The position numbers and the translations under genes were made by a program. Shown one piece after another: positions 56,387-64,000 of a DNA stretch of 64,000 nucleotides (position 1 is the stretch's first letter; every line of letters begins with the position of its first letter). Under the pieces are notes generated by a model. That model ran no database searches. It was not told the DNA's origin and saw nothing but the letters and a program-made list of their open reading frames with translations. This stretch comes from Aureibaculum luteum (GTDB taxonomy: Bacteria > Bacteroidota > Bacteroidia > Flavobacteriales > Flavobacteriaceae). The stretch is taken from the NCBI RefSeq assembly GCF_003449015.1, contig NZ_QRGD01000004.1:62001-126000 (forward strand), written 5' to 3'.

Positions 56387-59044
56387 TTAAAATTTCACTT
56401 CTATTTTCGTGCCATTAAAAACAACTTGTTCTGTCTTTTCCTTATTAATCATTTCAATGATAAAATTCATTGGAGATTCTTTAAAATCAATAAAGTCACC
56501 AGCTCCTTTTGAGATTTCCAAAACTTTATTTTCTTCTAAATAAGTGAATTCAATTTCTGAAAACGTACCGTTTTCGTATTCGTAGGATTCGTTATCATCT
56601 TGGTATAAAACATACGTTGCATCCTTACCTGGATATATTTTTATAACAATAGGTTCATCCGTTTGTTGAGTTGCATATTGTACTTTTGGCCCCATTGGAA
56701 TGATACTACCTGCTTTTACATAAATTGGCGTTTCACTTAACGATACTTTCTCTTGAACTTTTCTTCCTCCTGTTATTTTTTCATTCGTCCAGAAGTTGTA
56801 CCAATCACCCTTTGGTAAATAAATTTCCTTTTCCTTCTGCTTAAATTCAGTTACAAAACTGACCATTAAAGACTCCCCAAAAAAGAGTTGGTCTTTTATG
56901 CCCCAAGTATTTTTATCGTCAGGATAGTGATATACTAATGGAGACATCATCAAATGGCTTTCATTAGTTACTTTATAAGCTTCGGAATAGATATAAGGCA
57001 TTAATTGATATCTTAAATCAATAAACTTACGAGCCGTATTTTCAAATTCACTTCCATATCTCCATATCTCAGTTTCTGAAACATACCCATGAATTCTAAA
57101 AATGGGACTAAAGGTTCCAAATTGAAACCAACGGGTTAACAGTTCAATATATTCAGGATTGGTATATTGATTATCAAACTGTGGATTAATAGACTTTGAA
57201 TCTCTAAAAAAACCACCTATATCATGTGTCCAATAAGGAATTCCTGCCATAGTAAAATTTAGACCTGCAGCAATCTGTTCCGAAAATTGTTCCCATGAAG
57301 CTTCTACATCACCAGACCAAGAGGTTGCCCCGTAACGTTGTTGACCAGCGTAAGCTGATCGTGTTAAATTGAAAACACGTTCATTCGGAAATTCCTTTCT
57401 TCGACCTTCATACATGGCTCTTGTTACTTCTAATGAATAAGGATTTTGTACTTCCTTATACGGTCCAATCGCTGTTGTAACGTTTGTATTTGTCAATCCT
57501 TCAGGTTCGGTTCCATCCAACCAAATAGAGCTTACCCCTTTATGAAACATAGAATCGCTTAACATTCGGTAAAAACGCTCACGAACTCCTTTATCATAAA
57601 TATCTACATAATTGCTACTTTTAATTTTTTTAAGATTATATCGCTCAACTAAAGGCTCATTCTTCACTTCGGGCCATACAGAAACCATAAGTTTAAGATG
57701 TAAACTTTTCAATTCATCAACCATGCCTTTAGGGTCTGGATATTTAGCTCTATCCCACTCTGGTCCTTTCGTTCCTTTTGGCCAATAAAACCAATCTTGC
57801 ACAATGTTGTCAAAAGGAATACTTCTTTTTCTCATCTCACGAGCATTGACTAATAATTCTTCTTGATTGTGATATCTTTCTCTACATTGCCAAAAACCGT
57901 AAGCACTTTTGGCAAACATGGGTGCTTTTCCTGTTAAGTTTTGATATTGTGAAATAACTTCTTCAGGATTATCACCTTGTACCAAATAATAATCTATAGC
58001 ATTTCCTGCTATACTACTAAAAACGGTTTGGTTATAATCTGGTTCGTTATAAAATAATTGACCCAGAATTTTAGCTCCTGTATTTTGAAAAACCACCTTG
58101 TATGATTTCCCTGCATCCAACTGTTTCTTCCCAGAATATCTTCTAGGCATCCAAATCGTGGAGTAATCGATAATATCATCTCCATCTATAGTAACCTTAA
58201 TTTCCCCTCGCATGCGACCATTATTATCACTCAGTGCCAAAAAAGTATATTCACCCGTTTTAGTTGGTGTAAATGTAGTTTCGCGTATGTTATTTGCTGT
58301 CTTTTCATTGGTAATATGTGCTGCCACATCTTCTTTTTCACCTTTAATTACAGATTCTTTATTCCTCTTTTTAGTTTGAACATTTACAACTGAATCAAAC
58401 TGAATCTCATTTTTAGGTTGATTGAAATCTGTAAGACTATAATTGTGCCAATAAATACCATATCCTTTTGTTGAAACTAAAAATGGAATCACTATTTCTT
58501 GATTGTACTGCTGGAGTCGGATAGGCACATTTTTCCAGTTCATAATACCACTCTGAAACTGTCCTAATCCGTACAAGCCTTCATCTCCTGCAATAAAACC
58601 TTGCGAAACGGTATGCTCACCTTCATTCTTAGATTTAATAAAGGTATACTCGTTTGTTTCCGCTAATAATTTTTCACTGTCCTTCGTTTCGTATTCAATA
58701 ATGCCATCACTGTTTACTATTACTTTCATTTTAATGGTTGAAATGATGATTTTATCAGCCATTTCATCCAATTTCCAAGCTACATCTTGTGGCTCTAGAA
58801 TGGTAACATAATCTGGTATTGATGAACGTTTACTACCGGTAATCATTTTACGAACATGAATGATAGCATCATCAACAACTTCAATTTTAATGACAAGGCT
58901 ATCTTGATGAATAACTACTGAATGATCCGATTTTTCTAGGCTATATTTATATTTTGAAGTACAGCCAGACACCATAAAAATTAACAGCAACAAGGAATAT
59001 TTAGCTTTAAATATTAAATTGAAAAACTCATTTTTTTGAATCAT
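56387..59044 (-). CDS. GH31 alpha-glycosidase with PA14 insert, probable alpha-xylosidase, lipoprotein
   Basis: This 885-residue enzyme has a lipoprotein signal (MVSGC, Cys28) and a GH31 barrel with nucleophile Asp510 in IWLDGTEPEG and acid/base Asp579 in TSWSGDVEASWE. A PA14 domain is inserted in the N-terminal beta domain at about 232-340 (ETTFTPTKTGEYTFLALSDNNG onward). This insert is known from alpha-xylosidases of xyloglucan use, so alpha-xylosidase is the best guess; alpha-glucosidase or related activity is possible. It is 17 bp downstream of the interrupted sulfatase's start region and 175 bp after the GH67-like gene. The xylose would be an alpha-linked side group. Confidence 0.9.
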   Translation of the reverse strand: MIQKNEFFNLIFKAKYSLLLLIFMVSGCTSKYKYSLEKSDHSVVIHQDSLVIKIEVVDDAIIHVRKMITGSKRSSIPDYVTILEPQDVAWKLDEMADKIIISTIKMKVIVNSDGIIEYETKDSEKLLAETNEYTFIKSKNEGEHTVSQGFIAGDEGLYGLGQFQSGIMNWKNVPIRLQQYNQEIVIPFLVSTKGYGIYWHNYSLTDFNQPKNEIQFDSVVNVQTKKRNKESVIKGEKEDVAAHITNEKTANNIRETTFTPTKTGEYTFLALSDNNGRMRGEIKVTIDGDDIIDYSTIWMPRRYSGKKQLDAGKSYKVVFQNTGAKILGQLFYNEPDYNQTVFSSIAGNAIDYYLVQGDNPEEVISQYQNLTGKAPMFAKSAYGFWQCRERYHNQEELLVNAREMRKRSIPFDNIVQDWFYWPKGTKGPEWDRAKYPDPKGMVDELKSLHLKLMVSVWPEVKNEPLVERYNLKKIKSSNYVDIYDKGVRERFYRMLSDSMFHKGVSSIWLDGTEPEGLTNTNVTTAIGPYKEVQNPYSLEVTRAMYEGRRKEFPNERVFNLTRSAYAGQQRYGATSWSGDVEASWEQFSEQIAAGLNFTMAGIPYWTHDIGGFFRDSKSINPQFDNQYTNPEYIELLTRWFQFGTFSPIFRIHGYVSETEIWRYGSEFENTARKFIDLRYQLMPYIYSEAYKVTNESHLMMSPLVYHYPDDKNTWGIKDQLFFGESLMVSFVTEFKQKEKEIYLPKGDWYNFWTNEKITGGRKVQEKVSLSETPIYVKAGSIIPMGPKVQYATQQTDEPIVIKIYPGKDATYVLYQDDNESYEYENGTFSEIEFTYLEENKVLEISKGAGDFIDFKESPMNFIIEMINKEKTEQVVFNGTKIEVKF

Positions 59045-59219
59045 AATTCTATTTTTTTTATTCTATATCTATTTACTATGTGTTAGCTGCTTACAACTTA
59101 AAATCATGTCGCTATTTTGTAATCAATAGTACAGCAAGAAATATTGAGATGATAAATAATACGACAAACCCATTGCGTGTTATTATTTTTACTTTTAAAA
59201 TCTCTCTACATAGTTTTTA

Positions 59220-60887
59220 CTAGTACTTGTTTTTTCTTAATTCATTTACTTTCCGATCTGCATTAGTTGCTATATGGCGATCATACGCTTGAGTATATAA
59301 AGTTGCTACCGTATTATATTGATCAGGAAGTTTATTATATTTTCTCCAAGCCTTATCATAAATTTTAATCCATTTTTGAACTGAGTTATTATCTCCTTTA
59401 GACGCAGCATCAGACAAATAAATAAGTGAGCGGTATATTTCATAAAGTCTAAACCCATATTTTGCAGAACCTATAGCATGATTTTTTGCGTCTTTACTAT
59501 CCCAATGTATCGATTTTGCTAGCTTAACAATTTCTTTCCATTTGGCTACTGATGCATCTTTTTGCTCTAGATTTCGTTTTTGGCCTATAGCATCTTTTGC
59601 TGGTTTTGGCCAACCAATGCCTTGATCACGCGTCCACCAGACATCACTAATATCATTATATGTCGTATTTCTACCTCTAACTACTGCTTCCGCTGAAAGT
59701 AAACAAAGTTTCCTAAATTTAGCTACGTCATCACCTTTTAGGTTTAATCGTTCTGTCGCATATCTATTAAAAATAAACTCCTCACTTTGCTTCGTATCTT
59801 TAGCCCATTGTGCCATGACCCAAGAGTTTAAATCGCACCACATTTCATTTTTTATATAAGGACCATCCCATCCGCCACCACGAGACCATGTCCAAATACC
59901 TGCGTATAAATCTGGTCTTTTTTCAACAAATTCTCGAATGCTATTAATAGCTTCTTCAGGCATTCTACTATGCTCTTCAAAACCTTCAATTACGCCATTT
60001 GCAATGTAGTTAGGGTACGCTCCTTTACCTTCATATTCACGAGCTGATTGCACTTCTATAATTTGAGGGTGACGTCCTTGACCAATTAATTTACTAAACG
60101 GACGTGCTCTGTGAAAATCGCCTTCACATTGTTTAATACTTATGATTAAATTTTGATGTGGTTCAACTGCATCATTTACCTGCATATAAGGTTTCATATT
60201 TCTATCAAAGGCATTCCAGGTACGAAAAATCAATTGTTTATCACGCTTTACACAAATCTCTTCTCGCAAAATTTGCATTAAAGGAATAATAGTTTTTTCA
60301 GGACTTGATTTATTCACAATTGCACCTTGATGAAAAGGGGCATCATGCAAATAGGTTTCACCAATACGAACTACCAAACCGTCAAGATCTGGAAATTGAT
60401 CGAACATCTCATTAATTTGAGCACGAATAAATTTTTCTGTTAAGGGATTATTGGGGTCGCCAAAAGTATCTTCTATATGATATTTTTTTATCAATCGTTT
60501 TGGGAACAACACTAAATCAGACATGGCATAAATAGCTATATCTTGTGCTTTAGACTCCGCATGCATTTTTTTAATTTGCTTTGCTTTGGCATCGACCCAC
60601 TTTCGCTCTTCTGAACCTATTGGTAAAATATCTGCATCTACCGACTCCCAATTAATAGCTAATGCAGGTGATTCAAAAAGGAAATAGACTTTACCATTAT
60701 AGCCCATTTCTTTGATAACTGCTGGATCATTATATGCCGATTGATAAGGTGTTTCACCTGGGTTGTGATGAACCATATCTAAAATTAATGGGTTGGCAGC
60801 ATGATTCTGAGCCTGTACCTCAATACTTATTAGCCCTGAAAATATAGCAATTGACACTATTATTTTTAATAATTTGAACCTCTTCAT
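59220..60887 (-). CDS. Secreted GH67-like (alpha-glucuronidase-like) protein, family uncertain
   Basis: This 555-residue protein has a signal peptide ending in VQAQ. The central part looks like a TIM barrel, with DGLVVRIGETYLHD, LIFRTWNAFDRN, NLIISIKQCEGDF, PQIIEVQSAREYEGKGAYPNY and GIWTWSRGGGWDGPY. The order of these segments, especially the IEVQ...EYEGKG strand, recalls family GH67 alpha-glucuronidases, but the length is shorter and the fit is loose. A C-terminal helical part (about 440-555) has no recognised domain. It lies 12 bp downstream of a sulfatase. Activity on a uronic acid side group is a hypothesis. Confidence 0.6.
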   Translation of the reverse strand: MKRFKLLKIIVSIAIFSGLISIEVQAQNHAANPLILDMVHHNPGETPYQSAYNDPAVIKEMGYNGKVYFLFESPALAINWESVDADILPIGSEERKWVDAKAKQIKKMHAESKAQDIAIYAMSDLVLFPKRLIKKYHIEDTFGDPNNPLTEKFIRAQINEMFDQFPDLDGLVVRIGETYLHDAPFHQGAIVNKSSPEKTIIPLMQILREEICVKRDKQLIFRTWNAFDRNMKPYMQVNDAVEPHQNLIISIKQCEGDFHRARPFSKLIGQGRHPQIIEVQSAREYEGKGAYPNYIANGVIEGFEEHSRMPEEAINSIREFVEKRPDLYAGIWTWSRGGGWDGPYIKNEMWCDLNSWVMAQWAKDTKQSEEFIFNRYATERLNLKGDDVAKFRKLCLLSAEAVVRGRNTTYNDISDVWWTRDQGIGWPKPAKDAIGQKRNLEQKDASVAKWKEIVKLAKSIHWDSKDAKNHAIGSAKYGFRLYEIYRSLIYLSDAASKGDNNSVQKWIKIYDKAWRKYNKLPDQYNTVATLYTQAYDRHIATNADRKVNELRKNKY

Positions 60888-60899
60888 TATTTTTTTATT

Positions 60900-62708
60900 C
60901 TAATTTAAAGCACTTATTCTAGTTATTTTAAAATAAAATGTGCCAATTTCATTGTCATTACCATCAATAAACCATGAGCTCATTGCTGTTTTTCCTTTGG
61001 TAAAATTTCCTTTAAATAGAACTGATTTTGCATCAGCTAGAACTGGTTTTTCTTCTTTCCATCCTCCAATTTTCACAACTGCCTTTTTAAAATTCATAGC
61101 TTTTCCTTCGGCTATTGCATCTATATATGTAGTTGCTTTTCTACCGAGAACGCCTTCATTAATTTTCAAACCAGACTCAAATGGCCAACGGCTCACTTCG
61201 ATTTCATAAACCCCATCACGTTCAAAATTAAGGGTGAATTCACCACCTAGTGGATTTAATTTGGCCACTCTAATAAAATTTTGATTCCAAGGGATTTTAG
61301 AATCATGAATGTGTTCGTCATGACAAGTAAGCACCACCGGGTTTTCTTTTTCAGAACCAACTATAATAATAGGAAATTGATTAAACTCAGTCGATACTGA
61401 ACTCCACCACTCATTGTAATACCCACGCATTTTACTAACAGTTTCAGGAAATTTTGTCGCTACGTCATTATTTTGACTTGGATCCGTAGAAATATCATAC
61501 AATTCTGTACCATTTACCAATCGCATTTTATCTGACATCACTGCACTTTTTCGCCACTTAATTGGCTCTTGAACACGTTGTGAATCGGTAATTAAATAAT
61601 CGCGTTTGAAAACAGCATCTTTATTCAATAACAAAGAAGAAATATCACTGCCATCTAATTCTAGTTTTGGCATTTCCAAATTACAAATTGTTGCTAATGA
61701 TGGTAAAATATCTAAATGTGCTAACATATTATTTACATCTCTTCCTCCTGAAATTTTACCTGCAGGATAGGATATAAAAAAAGGAACTCTGTGCCCTCCT
61801 TCATATTCACTGTTTTTAATCCCTTTCATATTAGCATTAAACCCGTACATCTTGCCGTCAACATCTTTATATCCAGTCGCAGTGCCGTTATCCGTCATAA
61901 AGATTACAATTGTATTTTCGTCTAATTTCAATTGCTTCAATTTGGTTTGAAGACGTTTAAAATTATCATCTACATTACTAATCATCCCATAAAAAATTTT
62001 CATTTCTTCGGGAATATCTTCATTTTTATATTTATTGTAATATTCTTCAGGAACATTATACGGAAGATGAGGTGCATTGGCAGAAATATAGCAAAAGAAA
62101 GGTTTGTCTTTATTCCTTTCAATATATTTTATGGCTTCCCCGAACCAAACATCTGTACAATAGCCTTCAACTTTTTTAGGCACACCATTTTCAAAATAGG
62201 TATCATCAAAATAATCATTATTCCAATAATCAGGTGTTTGTCCAACACCTCCACCTCCATGAGATAATACATAATTGAAACCTTTGTCCTGGGGTCTTGA
62301 TGGATAATTATCTCCTAAATGCCATTTGCCAAACATGCCTGTTTCATAGCCATTGTTTTGGAAAATATTAGCCATGGTTACTTCCTTTTCACGAAGAATG
62401 GATACGCCACCAATAGTATGCCAAACCCCAACTCTATTTGCATAACGCCCTGTCATTAATCCCGATCGCGAAGGTGCACAAGTAGGTGCAACATGAAAAT
62501 CGGTTAATCGAACAGATTTCTTATAGAACTTATCAATAGTTGGTGTTTTTACAATTGAGTTTCCTGTGCATCCTAAATCTCCATATCCTTGATCATCTGT
62601 AATAACAATAATAACATTGGGTTGCTTTGCTTTTTGAGCGACTACTGTTTGTAAACCTAAAAGCAATGGTAAAAACAATAGTATTTTATGTAAATTATTT
62701 ATTTTCAT
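60900..62708 (-). CDS. Sulfatase, family S1, four-member paralogue group
   Basis: This 602-residue exported sulfatase has a signal peptide ending in VVAQ, modified residue Cys77 in PTCAPSRSGLMTGR, metal ligands in ITDDQGYGD and MTDNGTATGYK, and GKWHLGDNYPSRPQDKGF. Its C-terminal VYEIEVSRWPFES module matches the paralogues at 40914, 52375 and 54564. The Ser in CAPSR, where the others have Thr, is within the normal signature. It follows the GHL15-like gene by 53 bp. Its target sulfate is unknown. Confidence 0.93.
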   Translation of the reverse strand: MKINNLHKILLFLPLLLGLQTVVAQKAKQPNVIIVITDDQGYGDLGCTGNSIVKTPTIDKFYKKSVRLTDFHVAPTCAPSRSGLMTGRYANRVGVWHTIGGVSILREKEVTMANIFQNNGYETGMFGKWHLGDNYPSRPQDKGFNYVLSHGGGGVGQTPDYWNNDYFDDTYFENGVPKKVEGYCTDVWFGEAIKYIERNKDKPFFCYISANAPHLPYNVPEEYYNKYKNEDIPEEMKIFYGMISNVDDNFKRLQTKLKQLKLDENTIVIFMTDNGTATGYKDVDGKMYGFNANMKGIKNSEYEGGHRVPFFISYPAGKISGGRDVNNMLAHLDILPSLATICNLEMPKLELDGSDISSLLLNKDAVFKRDYLITDSQRVQEPIKWRKSAVMSDKMRLVNGTELYDISTDPSQNNDVATKFPETVSKMRGYYNEWWSSVSTEFNQFPIIIVGSEKENPVVLTCHDEHIHDSKIPWNQNFIRVAKLNPLGGEFTLNFERDGVYEIEVSRWPFESGLKINEGVLGRKATTYIDAIAEGKAMNFKKAVVKIGGWKEEKPVLADAKSVLFKGNFTKGKTAMSSWFIDGNDNEIGTFYFKITRISALN

Positions 62709-62761
62709 TTTATTTAAAATTATTAGTTAGTCGTTTTCAGTCAGGCATATGTCAATTAGAA

Positions 62762-63967
62762 TTATTTCCAAGTAATTTTAGCCTTTCTTGTTTCAGTATT
62801 TAACCAAACACTCGCATGCTCAAATTCACGAGTAAATATCCATCCTTCTGGGTTTACCCTTTTATATGCTTCTTTTGGGCTTCCCAATGGTTTTACCAAC
62901 TCTGGATAATCTACTAAGTTACCGTCTGCTAAATTCCAACCCCAATTCCATTGAAAATACGAATACGGTTGTGCTCCAATAAGGTAACACGCATGGTAAA
63001 ATTCTAATTGATCCTTAGATTTTTTTTCAATACCATCTTTATTTGTTGCTCCAATAGTAATATCTGTGCGTCCTTTTCCCTTTGCTCCGAAACGGTAAAT
63101 GGACATTTTTCCAGCTTTAGCAATTCGAAGCATATCTTCCCAATCTTTTAGAAGACTTTCTTTACTCATAACGGCGTCATTATAATGTTCGAACATAAAA
63201 CCATCGCACGAAGGAAAAACTTCTTTAGTGTTGGCACCGTTGTTACCTATCAATATTTTATCAGGACCCATTTCTTTTTTCAAGTTAGCCATCATTTCAC
63301 CCTTAGCTATTGCTATTTCAACCAATTTATCTTTAGGATAATCTGCATTTTTATCCACATTCATACGATCAATAAAAATGCCATCGGCACCTGAAATTTT
63401 TACACCTTCAACAGCATTTTTCACCCACCATTTACGAAAATCAGGATTTAAAGCATCGAAATAATATGAAAAAGCAGGACCTCTCGTTTTTTCCTTTAAT
63501 TTACCAGTCTTTGGATTAATGGCTAAGAATTTGGCTAATTCTTTGTTTTTAGCAATGCCCTCTGGGGTAAGTTCTTTATTGAGCCGTGGAAAAGGCCATG
63601 CCACATATGAATTGTAATAGAATAACACTTTAGACTCTGGTTTGACCTTATGAAAAGCTTCCACTTCATGTTTTGTTCCAAGTACTGCGTCTCCAAGCTG
63701 GCGATAAGCATGTGATTTTTCTATACATATAAAACCTGTTTTATCGGCTATAAACTCAACCTCATCAGGTTCCAAAACGCGGTCAATATCACCGAAATGA
63801 AAATACATCGGTGTCGTTTCCCAACTAAATTCAGGTAAAAATAATTTTGATTTAATGGTAGTTCCATCACTAATCTTAAATTCCGATTTTGTTTGCCCAA
63901 ACGAACATAAACTTAATGTAATTATACTTAGAAAACATAGTGATGTAATGAATCTGTGTCTATTCAT
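62762..63967 (-). CDS. Putative glycoside hydrolase, GHL15-like TIM barrel
   Basis: This 401-residue secreted protein has a signal peptide (MNRHRFITSLCFLSIITL...SFGQ). I chose ATG 63967; the frame remains open to the window edge from 64000, but the added residues are not signal-like. The barrel contains PMYFHFGDIDRV, KVLFYYNSYVAWP, ADGIFIDRMNVDK with a buried Asp, and DGFMFEHYNDAV with a Glu, arranged as in the hypothetical glycosyl hydrolase families GHL13/GHL15 (putative glycoside hydrolases). No activity is known to me for this type. It is the first visible gene of the minus-strand run; the true operon start lies beyond the window. Confidence 0.7.
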   Translation of the reverse strand: MNRHRFITSLCFLSIITLSLCSFGQTKSEFKISDGTTIKSKLFLPEFSWETTPMYFHFGDIDRVLEPDEVEFIADKTGFICIEKSHAYRQLGDAVLGTKHEVEAFHKVKPESKVLFYYNSYVAWPFPRLNKELTPEGIAKNKELAKFLAINPKTGKLKEKTRGPAFSYYFDALNPDFRKWWVKNAVEGVKISGADGIFIDRMNVDKNADYPKDKLVEIAIAKGEMMANLKKEMGPDKILIGNNGANTKEVFPSCDGFMFEHYNDAVMSKESLLKDWEDMLRIAKAGKMSIYRFGAKGKGRTDITIGATNKDGIEKKSKDQLEFYHACYLIGAQPYSYFQWNWGWNLADGNLVDYPELVKPLGSPKEAYKRVNPEGWIFTREFEHASVWLNTETRKAKITWK

Positions 63968-64000
63968 TTTAAGATTTATTCTTGATTGTATTCCTCTCAT

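Noticed and set aside
60940-62267. Plus-strand open frames opposite the sulfatase at 60900
   Set aside because: They are antisense to a well-supported gene and have no recognisable domains or signals.
17635-63967. Ulvan utilization locus
   Set aside because: GH88, GH39, GH3 and sulfatases also occur in ulvan loci, but rhamnose genes and recognisable ulvan lyases of PL24, PL25 or PL28 type are not seen, while a full fucose pathway is. A heparinase-like PL40-type lyase cannot be excluded by eye.
1-64000. tRNA, rRNA or riboswitch genes
   Set aside because: No cloverleaf, ribosomal or known riboswitch signature was noticed by eye on either strand; a covariance-model search would be needed to exclude short RNAs.

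Overview
The window looks like the chromosome of a marine member of the Bacteroidetes, most likely a flavobacterium. The DNA is AT-rich. It carries a SusC/SusD pair, a hybrid two-component sensor with an AraC-type output domain, many secreted sulfatases and glycoside hydrolases, and TAnnTTTG-type promoter boxes. Almost all of it is one locus for taking up and degrading a sulfated polysaccharide (a PUL), joined to the cytoplasmic pathway for the fucose it releases.

Layout. 1-1032 is the end of a metallophosphoesterase outside the system. 1078-5121 is the hybrid sensor/regulator. 5245-9309 (minus strand) encodes a sugar kinase, L-fucose isomerase and a RhaD-type class II aldolase, with an AraC regulator diverging at 9410. 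10611-13454 holds lactaldehyde dehydrogenase and an L-fucose permease. 13635-14507 is a second AraC regulator, and 14839-17521 encodes the three-subunit LutABC lactate oxidase. Together these convert L-fucose to dihydroxyacetone phosphate and pyruvate. 17635-22244 (minus) encodes a GH3 enzyme, a nucleoside-hydrolase-like secreted protein and a GH88 unsaturated glucuronyl hydrolase. 22848-27890 is the SusC/SusD pair.

28608-63967 is a run of about 20 minus-strand genes for exported enzymes: GH39, GH95, GH30, two esterases, a GH141-like beta-helix protein, five intact sulfatases and one interrupted by an in-frame stop, a heparinase II/III-like protein, a DUF1080 protein, a ThuA-like protein, a second beta-helix protein, a dehydrogenase-like beta-propeller/HEAT/cytochrome c protein, GH31, a GH67-like protein and a GHL15-like protein. 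The inferred substrate is a sulfated, fucose-rich glycan also carrying uronic acid (GH88, heparinase-like lyase, GH67-like) and xylose (GH39, GH30, GH3, GH31). This inference rests on family content only.

The most unusual points are as follows. The thuA-DUF1080 gene pair is bracketed by two 112-bp direct repeats, each a copy of the junction between the beta-helix and heparinase genes, which marks it as an inserted or duplicated cassette. That pair lies beside a c-type cytochrome dehydrogenase-like protein, suggesting an oxidative (3-keto) step inside a sulfatase locus. A four-member set of related sulfatases has one member broken by a single stop. Several secreted proteins have no assignable function.
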